IMG/VR virus record: IMGVR_UViG_3300045952_000104
Location: 1-20,311 of that record
Origin: a virus
DNA length: 20,311 nt
Direction: 5' to 3' (one strand)
Shown: in pieces, positions 6,049 through 12,842 of the stretch
Numbering within the stretch: position 1 is the stretch's first letter
Layout: every line of letters begins with the position of its first letter
Made by a program: the position numbers and the translations under genes
The notes under the pieces: generated by a model
Told to the model about the DNA's origin: nothing
Seen by the model: only the letters and a program-made list of their open reading frames with translations
The model's database searches: none

Positions 6049-7761
6049 ATGTCAGACGAAGAGACGGTCGATCTCGAACCGAGAGAGACCGACGCAGTCG
6101 AGGCAGAGGTCCAGGTCCGCGACGCTGCGCTCCGCGAGGTCGAGTTCCGGATCATGCCGTGGAACACTCCCGTCAACACGGTCTTCGGGCCGGAGGAGTT
6201 CGACCGTGGAGCCTTCGCTGAAGTCGATCCGAAGAAGGTCCTTCTCATGGGACCGGAACACGAGGCCCACTTCGGCGTCGGTCAGGACGGGAAGCCTCGT
6301 CTCACTCGGCGTCCGATCGGGCGGGGGAAGTGGCTGGAGGAGCGCGACGACGGGGCCTACATGGGCTTCCGAGTGGCGGCGACTCAGGCCGGGGACGAGT
6401 ACCTCGTCCTCGCTCAGGAAGGGGTCATCGACTCGGCCTCGGTCGAGTTCGTGGAGCGTCTAGGCGGGACGCGCTACACGGTGAAGAACGGGAGGCGGCA
6501 CAAGGTCCACGCGCGCGTCGATCTCCCGGCAGTCTCGCCTACATACCGACCGGCCTATCCAGGCGCGGCGGTGATCGCAGTCCGCTCGGCGGAGGAGGAA
6601 GAGGAACCGATGGCAACTTCAACGAAGGCGGTCCAGGAGGACCCGGCTCCCGAGCCGACGCCTCCCGACGAGCCTCAGGAACCGGAGAAGGTTCCGGAGG
6701 GCATCCAGGCCCGCTCGATCCAGGGCTACTTCGACCGGATGGACGCGAGCCTCGCGGACTTCGCGGAGAAGTTCGTCTCCCGGCTGGAGTCCGTCGAGGA
6801 GCGGACCCGGTCGCAGTTCATCGTCCCCGCAGTCGAGGACGAGGCTCCTTCGACCTCGATCGGCGAGTGGACGGCTCTCGTCTTCAAACTGCTCTCCGGG
6901 GATCGCATCCCTGAGTCGCAGATGCGGACGGTCGCCGACCTGATCACCCCGGACAACGCGGGCGTCGTTCCGGAGGCCTTCGTCTCCGAACTGCGCGGCG
7001 TCATCGACCCGAGCCGTCCGTTCATGGAGTCCACGCGACAACTGCCGATGCCGACCTCCGGGACCTCGATGCGTGTCCCGAAGATCACGCAGCGTCCGAC
7101 CGTCGCGGAGCAGGAGGACGAGAAGGACGAACTCTCGTCTCAGAAGACGATCATCACTTCCGAGACCTTCGAGATGAAGACGAAGGGCGGAGTCGGGGAC
7201 CTGTCGCTTCAACTGCTGAAGCGGTCCGATCCGTCGTTCCTCGATCTGTATGTCCGGCTCCTGGCCGAGGCCTACGCGATCGAAACGGACGACGAGGCGG
7301 TCCACGAACTGATCGACGCGATCGGTTCGGTCGGAGCGGCAGACCCGATGGACCCGGAGAACCTCGCGCTCGGCGCGTCGTTCCAGACTTCGTTCGACGC
7401 GATCCGTCGTCCTCCGGACACGATCTGGCTCTCGACGGAGGCCGTCGGTTCGTTCATCGACGCGAAGGCGACGGGGACGAACGCTCCGCTCTACCCGGGC
7501 CTTCAGGCCTCGGCGACGGCGGCGGGCGGGATCACGGGGACGATCTCCGGACTCCGGCCCGTTCATGTTCCGGCGCTCGACGCTCACGGGGCCTACGCGA
7601 TCGTCGGACCGTCGTCCGGCTTCGCATGGGCGGAGGACGGAACCTACACCCTCCAGGTCGATGTCCCGGCCCGCGCGGGTCGCGATGTCTCGATCGTCGG
7701 GATGGTGTGGTTCGTTCCCTGGTATCCCGACGCGTTCTCTCTCTACAATGTGGCCTCCTAA
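6049..7761 (+). CDS. Fused prohead protease, scaffold-like linker and HK97-fold major capsid protein
   Basis: This 570-residue polyprotein builds and matures the capsid. Residues about 20-180 match the prohead serine protease family (U35/S78): EFRIMPWNTP, LLMGPEHEAHFG with likely catalytic H71, and GVIDSASVEFV with likely nucleophile S131. Residues about 185-280 are acidic, Pro/Glu-rich then helical (FDRMDASLADFAEKFVSRLE), like the HK97 delta/scaffold region. Residues about 285-570 are the capsid domain, with VPEAFVSELRGVIDPSRPFM, the SETFEMKTKGG strand and a closing DVSIVGMVWFVPWYPDAF. The strong ribosome binding site AGGAGGT lies inside a hairpin. An internal ATG at 6610 has its own ribosome binding site and may make capsid alone. 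Connector genes follow 29 bases later. Confidence 0.92.
   Translation: MSDEETVDLEPRETDAVEAEVQVRDAALREVEFRIMPWNTPVNTVFGPEEFDRGAFAEVDPKKVLLMGPEHEAHFGVGQDGKPRLTRRPIGRGKWLEERDDGAYMGFRVAATQAGDEYLVLAQEGVIDSASVEFVERLGGTRYTVKNGRRHKVHARVDLPAVSPTYRPAYPGAAVIAVRSAEEEEEPMATSTKAVQEDPAPEPTPPDEPQEPEKVPEGIQARSIQGYFDRMDASLADFAEKFVSRLESVEERTRSQFIVPAVEDEAPSTSIGEWTALVFKLLSGDRIPESQMRTVADLITPDNAGVVPEAFVSELRGVIDPSRPFMESTRQLPMPTSGTSMRVPKITQRPTVAEQEDEKDELSSQKTIITSETFEMKTKGGVGDLSLQLLKRSDPSFLDLYVRLLAEAYAIETDDEAVHELIDAIGSVGAADPMDPENLALGASFQTSFDAIRRPPDTIWLSTEAVGSFIDAKATGTNAPLYPGLQASATAAGGITGTISGLRPVHVPALDAHGAYAIVGPSSGFAWAEDGTYTLQVDVPARAGRDVSIVGMVWFVPWYPDAFSLYNVAS
6610..7761 (+). CDS. Probable internally initiated capsid protein (383 aa, nested in frame)
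   Basis: ATG 6610 is in frame with the fusion gene, at its residue 188, exactly between the protease and the scaffold/capsid part. It is preceded by a long purine run, GGAGGAGGAAGAGG (6591-6604), five bases upstream. The first codons (GCA ACT TCA ACG) are unusually A/T-rich compared with the GCG/ACG/TCG used everywhere else, a common feature of real initiation regions. The product would hold the delta-like region and the whole capsid domain. This would allow many capsid copies per protease, like the nested scaffold of the lambda C gene. It is inferred, not demonstrated. Confidence 0.5.
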   Translation: MATSTKAVQEDPAPEPTPPDEPQEPEKVPEGIQARSIQGYFDRMDASLADFAEKFVSRLESVEERTRSQFIVPAVEDEAPSTSIGEWTALVFKLLSGDRIPESQMRTVADLITPDNAGVVPEAFVSELRGVIDPSRPFMESTRQLPMPTSGTSMRVPKITQRPTVAEQEDEKDELSSQKTIITSETFEMKTKGGVGDLSLQLLKRSDPSFLDLYVRLLAEAYAIETDDEAVHELIDAIGSVGAADPMDPENLALGASFQTSFDAIRRPPDTIWLSTEAVGSFIDAKATGTNAPLYPGLQASATAAGGITGTISGLRPVHVPALDAHGAYAIVGPSSGFAWAEDGTYTLQVDVPARAGRDVSIVGMVWFVPWYPDAFSLYNVAS

Positions 7762-7777
7762 CGGGGACTACTGAGTA

Positions 7778-7790
7778 GAGGTCGGACCTC
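7778..7790 (+). promoter_or_regulatory. Short hairpin covering the connector-gene ribosome binding site
   Basis: GAGGT (7778-7782) pairs with ACCTC (7786-7790) across a CGG loop, ending immediately before ATG 7791. The GAGGT arm is the only ribosome binding site candidate. Like the capsid leader, this could lower initiation of the connector genes relative to capsid. It is short and could be coincidental. Confidence 0.3.
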
Positions 7791-8072
7791 ATGGCATGGC
7801 CTACGGCGGCGGACCTGAAGAAGAGACTCGACATCCCTTCGTCCGACTGGGACGAACACATGGAGAGGCTAATCGGAGGGTCCGTCGCATGGGTCAAGGC
7901 CCAGGTCGGCGACTGGGACGAGGAGACTGACACCCCGGACGACGCGCTCGCTCAGGCGGCGCTCGAACGAGCAGTCGAACTCGCAACGAACGGGGAGCAG
8001 GAGGAACCTCGCGCCGTCTCGAAGGCGCGGGCGCTCCTGTACGGACACCGGAGGAGGTTCGGGATCGGATGA
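7791..8072 (+). CDS. Head-tail connector (gp6-like adaptor)
   Basis: This 93-residue protein starts 29 bases after the capsid stop. It opens with WPTAADLKKRLDIPSSDWDEHMERLIGGSVAWVKAQVG and is otherwise helical, ending in ALLYGHRRRFGIG. A helical protein of about 90-110 residues with a T-x-x-DLK-x-R-L opening and an aspartate-rich loop, immediately after the capsid gene, fits the HK97 gp6 / SPP1 gp15 adaptor family that docks on the portal. Its stop overlaps the next ATG as ATGA. ATG 7791 is used; a nearby ATG at 7796 is out of frame. Confidence 0.72.
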   Translation: MAWPTAADLKKRLDIPSSDWDEHMERLIGGSVAWVKAQVGDWDEETDTPDDALAQAALERAVELATNGEQEEPRAVSKARALLYGHRRRFGIG

Positions 8073-8209
8073 GCGATCAGACGAGAGACGCGATCGGGGA
8101 GCGCGAGCGGCGATCTCGGGGCGAACCGGCTCCGAAGGAGAAGAAGGACAAGGAGCCGAAGGACGAGAAGGCTCCGGCGGAGAGTGGCGGGTCTGAAGGG
8201 AGCGCGTGA
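8069..8209 (+). CDS. Small highly charged protein (46 aa)
   Basis: This short gene starts at ATG 8069, overlapping the connector stop (ATGA), and ends at 8207-8209. The product is mostly Lys, Glu, Asp, Arg and Pro (for example APKEKKDKEPKDEKAPAE) and should be disordered. Its last 26 bases overlap the start of the next gene. Codon third positions are G/C-rich as in neighbours, supporting real coding. I do not recognise it; it could be a flexible connector accessory or merely a coupling peptide keeping ribosomes on the message. Confidence 0.5.
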   Translation: MSDQTRDAIGERERRSRGEPAPKEKKDKEPKDEKAPAESGGSEGSA

Positions 8210-8600
8210 GGCGAAGGCCCGCGCGCGAGCGATCCAGGCTGCTCCTCAGAAGGTCCGGAAGGACTGGCAGAAGCGGGCCGTTCAGATCACGAAGGCCGCG
8301 ACGCCGTCCGTCACGGGGAAGACGAGGCGCTCGATCAAGGCGCGACACGGCGGCGGCGACACGGCTCAGGTCGTCGGGAACGCGCCGGTCCTCTTCATCG
8401 ACCGGGGCGTGAAGGCTCACGACATCGAGCCGGTCCGACGGCGGGCGCTGAAGTTCAAGGGTCGCGAGGCGATCTTCCGACCGAAGGCACACAAGCCTCG
8501 ACAGGCCGCGAAGCCGTACCTGAAGAAGGCGGCTCGACTCGCGATGGAGGCGGTCGATCCGGAGGACGCGGTCATCCGTCTCTGGAACGGAGCGGCGTAG
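8184..8600 (+). CDS. Tail-completion / neck protein, HK97 gp10-like
   Basis: This 138-residue basic protein starts at GTG 8184. It shows the hallmark order of the HK97 gp10-like family: TPSVTGKTRRSIKARHGGG, then VGNAPVLFIDRGVKAHDIEP, then ALKFKGREAIFRPKAHKPRQAAKPYLKKAARLAM. The usual pattern is TG-L-SI..., Y-x-x-V-E-x-GT..H.I, and a final H-P...aqPFL helix; here Phe-Ile-Asp-Arg-Gly-Val replaces the E-x-G-T piece. The family joins connector to tail. Its gene lies between connector and tail terminator, the expected position. The start overlaps the 46-codon gene; a CGGAG site precedes it. Confidence 0.75.
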   Translation: MAGLKGAREAKARARAIQAAPQKVRKDWQKRAVQITKAATPSVTGKTRRSIKARHGGGDTAQVVGNAPVLFIDRGVKAHDIEPVRRRALKFKGREAIFRPKAHKPRQAAKPYLKKAARLAMEAVDPEDAVIRLWNGAA

Positions 8601-9044
8601 ATGCCACGGTACGCGATGCGTCAGGCGATGCGAACGGCGGCGGTCGCGCTCCTGAACGACTACGCGGCATCTGACGGCCTGACCCTCCAGGTCTACCCGG
8701 GCCGACCTCGATCCTTCTATCCCCCGACCGCGTTCGTTGACGCGATCAACGAGCCGGAGATCACCTACACCGGCCTCCGTCAACGGAAGGTCCAGGTCGA
8801 GATCATCCTCGTACACGGCCTCTACGACTCGGCGGAGGCGGCGCTCCAGGTAGACGAGTTCATGGACGAGTTCCTCGACTGGGTCACGGACAACGCGGCG
8901 GAGTCCGGACCGGCGACGCTCTCGGCGATCATCTCGACGGAGGACATCCCGGCCTTCGTCCCGGACTGGCTTCCGGAGGACGAGCAGAAGTCCTACTATG
9001 CGACTCGGGTCACATTGGAGGGTCTCGTACTGGACGGGAACTGA
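8601..9044 (+). CDS. Tail terminator-like protein
   Basis: The ATG at 8601 directly abuts the previous stop. The 147-residue protein opens with a helix (MRQAMRTAAVALLNDYAAS) then a mixed strand/helix body: LQVYPGRPRSFYPPTAFVDAI, RKVQVEIILVHGLYDSAEAA, FMDEFLDWVTDN, and a closing YYATRVTLEGLVLDGN. Size, alpha/beta layout and position just before the tail tube gene fit the lambda gpU / HK97 gp10-neighbour tail-terminator group, which caps the tail at the head end. The call rests on gene order plus general shape, so it is moderate. Confidence 0.6.
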   Translation: MPRYAMRQAMRTAAVALLNDYAASDGLTLQVYPGRPRSFYPPTAFVDAINEPEITYTGLRQRKVQVEIILVHGLYDSAEAALQVDEFMDEFLDWVTDNAAESGPATLSAIISTEDIPAFVPDWLPEDEQKSYYATRVTLEGLVLDGN

Positions 9045-9107
9045 TCGGCGGTCACACTCGGGTCCAGCCTCGGACGGTAGAGGTCCTCAGCGTAGGAGTG
9101 GAAGCAG

Positions 9108-10175
9108 ATGCCTATCCAGGGATTCACGCGACTTCGGCGGCACATCTTCGGGCGGCAGGGCGCGTTCGGGAACGCGGAGCCGGGACAACGGGCCTACCCG
9201 TTCCAGGGGACTCCCGATGTGGACCTCTCATGGACCGACCCGGAGGGCGACTTCGGATCGTTCGACCCGGTGGCTCCCCCGTACCGGGGCGCTCCGGAGA
9301 TCGGCGCTCCGCTCACGGCTCCGATCCTGAACTACAACGACCTCCCGCTCCTCCTCTGCGCGTTCTTCGGCGGAGGCGAGACTCCGACCGGCGGCGGGAC
9401 GGCGAAGACCTGGGCGCACACTCCCGCGTCTCTCACGGCGGACGCGTTCGATCACTTCACCTACGAGTTCGGGGACGATGTCCTGACCGACTGGTATCAA
9501 CTGCGGGACGGCATCCTCCAGGAGTTCGAGGTCTCCGGATCGGAGCAGGGTCCGCTCGAAGCGTCGATGACCTGGATGTTCGGACACGCGGCCTCGACCG
9601 GCTCGACGGACTCTCCGGTGGACGGCTCCGTCCCGGCGAACGAGGTCGTAGACGCGAGGGCGATCCCGCTCTACCTGAAGGATATGTCCCTCTACATCGA
9701 CTCGACCCCGGGCGCGCTCGGCGGGACGCAGATTCTCGACGCGGTCCACGGGATCAGGCTCCGGCACTCTCAGGAACTCGATAAGAAGCGGTTCTCGAAC
9801 GGCGCGCAGGAGTTCGAGATCAACGGCTACGGGCGCTCGACCCGGACGATCGAACTGGAGATGACGCTCGCGAAGACGACCGACACGGTCGGGACCGGCT
9901 CGGAGTCGGACGCGTGGATGTCGGACGAGGCGGTCGATCGGTATCTCCGGCTGGAGTTCATCTCGACGGCCTTCGCGCAGACGGCGGGGTCCCCCGACAT
10001 CCCGTACTCGTGGCGCGTGAACCTCCCGCTCCGCTACTACACGCGGGCGGAGGGCGAGATGGGCGGGAACACGACGATCGTCCTGAACGGTCACGCGTTC
10101 CTCGACGATACCCTCGACTATGTCTACGACTCGACCCTCGTGAACACGCTCGCGCTGACGGACTTCCAGTCGTGA
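9108..10175 (+). CDS. Major tail tube protein
   Basis: The 355-residue protein forms stacked rings of the tail tube. It is beta-rich with no membrane segment. Its N-terminal GFTRLRRHIFGRQGAFGNAEP, the segment TPDVDLSWTDPEGDFGSF and the C-terminal SWRVNLPLRYYTRAEGEMGG resemble major tail proteins of siphoviruses. It sits immediately upstream of the frameshifted chaperone genes and the tape measure gene, which is the diagnostic order. A 63-base gap with TAGGAG and GGAAG purine stretches precedes ATG 9108. The stop overlaps the chaperone GTG as GTGA. It may carry an extra domain, since many tail tube proteins are closer to 200-250 residues. Confidence 0.85.
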   Translation: MPIQGFTRLRRHIFGRQGAFGNAEPGQRAYPFQGTPDVDLSWTDPEGDFGSFDPVAPPYRGAPEIGAPLTAPILNYNDLPLLLCAFFGGGETPTGGGTAKTWAHTPASLTADAFDHFTYEFGDDVLTDWYQLRDGILQEFEVSGSEQGPLEASMTWMFGHAASTGSTDSPVDGSVPANEVVDARAIPLYLKDMSLYIDSTPGALGGTQILDAVHGIRLRHSQELDKKRFSNGAQEFEINGYGRSTRTIELEMTLAKTTDTVGTGSESDAWMSDEAVDRYLRLEFISTAFAQTAGSPDIPYSWRVNLPLRYYTRAEGEMGGNTTIVLNGHAFLDDTLDYVYDSTLVNTLALTDFQS

Positions 10176-10702
10176 GTCTGAACGGGACCGGCGGGATACC
10201 TCCGGTCGAGGTCCGCGTTCCGTGTCCATGCCCAGGCACTCCACACGCGGACGGCGACATCGTCCGTCTGAAGCCTCGTCTCGGGCTTCAGGCGGGCGTC
10301 GCCATTCAGAGACTCGTCGTCGATGCGAATCAGCGGCGGGGGATGGATCAGGCCGAGATCGTCGGCGTTCTGGCCGAGGCCTATCTGATCCACGGGATCG
10401 AGTCCTGGACCTTCACGGACGCGGACGGACGCGACCTGATCGTCACGCCGGAGTCCATCCGGGCGATCCTCCTCGACGACTTCGCGCTCGCGGCTCCGAT
10501 CGCGGACGAGGCTGACGACATCTATCAGGCGGCGGTCCTCCTCCCTTTAGTGGAGCGGGCGAAGAAGTCCTCGCCCACTTCGCGGACGGGAAGATCGACA
10601 TCTCGGCGCTCGGGTGGTACGCGTACTCGGAAGACTCAGAAGCGGTCCTCGCGATCCTCGACTTCTACTACCCGGACGGGAGGCATCGCGACGACTTCAT
10701 AG
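10172..10702 (+). CDS. Tail assembly chaperone, unshifted product (gpG-like)
   Basis: Starting at GTG 10172, which overlaps the tube-protein stop, this 176-residue product carries an N-terminal VRVPCPCPGTPHADGDIVRL motif, with Cys-Pro repeats that I associate with actinophage chaperones. A helical body follows (MDQAEIVGVLAEAYLIHGI, LLDDFALAAPIADEADDIY). Chaperones of this class coat the tape measure protein during tail assembly and are not in the virion. True coding signal ends at the slippery site (10543-10549). Beyond it, this frame reads a strange 50-residue Arg/Ser/Thr-rich tail to TAG at 10700-10702, because the coding pressure there belongs to the other frame. Confidence 0.8.
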   Translation: MSLNGTGGIPPVEVRVPCPCPGTPHADGDIVRLKPRLGLQAGVAIQRLVVDANQRRGMDQAEIVGVLAEAYLIHGIESWTFTDADGRDLIVTPESIRAILLDDFALAAPIADEADDIYQAAVLLPLVERAKKSSPTSRTGRSTSRRSGGTRTRKTQKRSSRSSTSTTRTGGIATTS

Positions 10703-10839
10703 TCGCCCGGTGGCGGCTTCAACTGATCGCGGAAGTAGAGGTCGGGACGGCATCCCGAAACCGGAACCGGCAGGAGGATGCCCAGGTGTCCCGACTGAAG
10801 AAGGCGACGGCGCGGAGGAGGGCTAGTGGCGCTCGCTGA
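10172..10839 (+). CDS. Tail assembly chaperone, -1 frameshift fusion (gpGT-like)
   Basis: After a -1 slip at CCCTTTA, translation continues in the frame of AGT 10549 and ends at TGA 10837-10839, for about 222 residues. The added 96 residues have normal composition: EEVLAHFADGKIDISALGWY, SEDSEAVLAILDFYYPDG, RDDFIVARWRLQLIAEVEVG, then a basic end, KKATARRRASGAR. This is the T part, which recruits tail tube protein to the G-coated tape measure. The region lacks a sensible separate start, third-position G/C bias changes frame exactly at the slip site, and the tape measure gene follows with a 14-base overlap. These three points make the frameshift the simplest reading. Confidence 0.85.
10543..10576 (+). 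promoter_or_regulatory. Programmed -1 frameshift site: CCCTTTA plus downstream stem
   Basis: The heptamer C CCT TTA (10543-10549) is in zero frame and fits X XXY YYZ exactly. Seven bases later GGGCGA (10557-10562) can pair with TCGCCC (10571-10576) over an eight-base loop. An alternative stem, GCGAAG (10559-10564) with CTTCGC (10578-10583), competes with it. TTA is a very rare codon here; I found only one other in frame, at 1441-1443. Confidence 0.85.
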
Positions 10840-12841
10840 TACCGCGCGGCTCGTCTCGGAGATGGTCCTCCTCGACAAGTTCTCGGGGACCGCGAGGAAG
10901 TACGGCCAGTCCGTCTCGACGATGGAGCGTCAGACATCGACGCTCGGGCGCGTCGGTCAGACGGCGGCGGGCGGCATCGGGACCGCAGTCGGGAACCTCG
11001 CGAAGATGGGAGTCATCGGGGTCGGCATCCTCGGGACTCAGGTCGCGGCGGGCATCCGATCCCTCGAACGGCTCGAAGAGGTCGTCGTCGCGACGAATAC
11101 GGTCATCGCCTCGACGGGCGGCGTCGCGGGCCAGACGGCGGACGACATCCGGAACCTCGCCGAGAAGTACGAGGGACTGAACGCGACGATCGACGACAAG
11201 GTCATTCAGTCGGCGGAGAACCTCCTCCTGACCTTCACGAACATCCGAGGAGAGGCCTTCGAGCCGACCCTCGAAGCGGCGTTGAACATGAACCAGGCCC
11301 TCGGCGGCGGGGAAGAGGGACTCCAGGGGACCTTGATCAAGGTCGCGCGCGCGCTCAATGATCCGGTCGCGGGCCTCTCTGCGCTCTCCCGGGTGGGCGT
11401 CCAGTTCTCCGACGAGCAGAAGGACCGGATCAAGCAAGCCGTCGAGGAGAACCGGCTGTACGACGCGCAGACGATCATCCTCGACGCGCTCGCGGTGAAG
11501 TTCGGCGGGCAGTTCGCGGCGGCGGGGGACACGGCGGCGGCGAAGTTCGCGAAGTTCCGGGACACGATCGAGGACGCGCAGATGTCCCTCGCGACCGCGT
11601 TCCTCCCGGTCCTCGTCAAGGTCGCGGACAAACTCGGGGAGTTCCTCGCGAAGCCTGAGACTCAGGCGATGATCGCCGAACTCGGGGAGGGACTGGCCGA
11701 CGCGTTCGATCAGGTCGTCGAACTCGCGGGCCGCGTCCCGTGGACCTCTGTCATCGACGCCTTCAAGATCATGGGGACCGGCTCGAAGGCCCTACTCGAC
11801 GCGTTCGTCGCGCTCCCTCCCTGGGTCCAGACGGCGGTCATCACGGGATGGGGCCTGAACAAACTCACGGGCGGCGCGCTCTCGACGATCTTCTCGACCC
11901 TCGCGTCGGGAGTCATCCGGGGCGTACTCGGGATCAACGCGGGCGTCGTCAACCTGAAGGCGGCGACGGTCGTCGGCGGCGCGGGAGCGGGCGCTCCCGT
12001 CGCAGCGGGCGGCGGGGCGGGCGGCGTGATCACGAAGATACTCGGCGTCGTCTCGGCGGTCGCGCTCGGCGCGCTCATCGGGAACGAGATCGGACACGCG
12101 ATCTTCGATCCGACCGTCAAACCGGCGGTCGAGTTCGAGCAGTCGCAGTTCGACCGGCTCGTCGCGTCCCAGGACCCGGACGCGATCCGACGAGGCCTCC
12201 AGGCGATCGAGGGCGGACTCGACGACCTCGACGCGCTCGGCCCGCTGAAACTGCTCGCCGGGGATCAGTACGACATCCTCGTCTCGCAGCGGGACACCCT
12301 CCGCTCGATGCTGACCGAACTGGGCGAACCGACGGTAGTCCCTCCGGCGAACCGACCGACGGGTCCGGTCGCGACGGGGACGCAGCCGGTCCCAGTCGCG
12401 GTCGCGGGGAACCCGGCGAACGATCTCTCGCAGTCGCGGCAGTTCCTCGCGAACATCCAGGGCGCGACGGCGACGACGAAGGAGAAGCAGGCGGCGAACC
12501 TGGAGGCGGCTCGGCGGGGGAACCTGATCGCCGGGGACGAACTCTCGACCTCGAAGCGGTCGTCGATGCTCCGCTCGTCGGAGTCGATCCGTTCCTTCTT
12601 CGCCCAGGAGCGATCGACCGGGGCGACGAAGACGGCGGCGATGATGGCGAAGGGCGACGCGGTCCGGGACTTCTTCACGCAGATCGGACAGATGGGACTC
12701 CTCCGGATCATCGCGTCGAAGAACTTCTCGCCGACGATCATCGTCAGGACGACGACGAACACCAGCATCTCCGGGAAGACGGTCCAGTCCACGATCACGC
12801 AGCAACAACTGAAGGTCGGAACCGGCCCGACGCCGTTCTAG
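10826..12841 (+). CDS. Tail tape measure protein
   Basis: This 671-residue protein sets tail length and is ejected with the DNA. It starts at GTG 10826, overlapping the chaperone end. Residues 1-50 are helical (LADTARLVSEMVLLDKFSGT). A hydrophobic Gly/Ala segment lies near 50-80 (GVIGVGILGTQVAAG). A conserved tape-measure core follows: ENLLLTFTNIRGEAFEPT, VARALNDPVAGLSALSRVGV, DAQTIILDALAVKFGGQFA, and FRDTIEDAQMSLATAFLPVL. A second hydrophobic region is near 360-425. At about 0.15 nm per residue the tail would be roughly 100 nm, short for a siphovirus. No lysozyme or peptidase domain is visible in it. Confidence 0.9.
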   Translation: MALADTARLVSEMVLLDKFSGTARKYGQSVSTMERQTSTLGRVGQTAAGGIGTAVGNLAKMGVIGVGILGTQVAAGIRSLERLEEVVVATNTVIASTGGVAGQTADDIRNLAEKYEGLNATIDDKVIQSAENLLLTFTNIRGEAFEPTLEAALNMNQALGGGEEGLQGTLIKVARALNDPVAGLSALSRVGVQFSDEQKDRIKQAVEENRLYDAQTIILDALAVKFGGQFAAAGDTAAAKFAKFRDTIEDAQMSLATAFLPVLVKVADKLGEFLAKPETQAMIAELGEGLADAFDQVVELAGRVPWTSVIDAFKIMGTGSKALLDAFVALPPWVQTAVITGWGLNKLTGGALSTIFSTLASGVIRGVLGINAGVVNLKAATVVGGAGAGAPVAAGGGAGGVITKILGVVSAVALGALIGNEIGHAIFDPTVKPAVEFEQSQFDRLVASQDPDAIRRGLQAIEGGLDDLDALGPLKLLAGDQYDILVSQRDTLRSMLTELGEPTVVPPANRPTGPVATGTQPVPVAVAGNPANDLSQSRQFLANIQGATATTKEKQAANLEAARRGNLIAGDELSTSKRSSMLRSSESIRSFFAQERSTGATKTAAMMAKGDAVRDFFTQIGQMGLLRIIASKNFSPTIIVRTTTNTSISGKTVQSTITQQQLKVGTGPTPF

Positions 12842-12842
12842 C

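Noticed and set aside
8730-8740. TTGACG motif as a promoter -35
   Set aside because: It is inside a coding sequence (Val-Asp-Ala) and there is no TA-CAT box 17-18 bases downstream.
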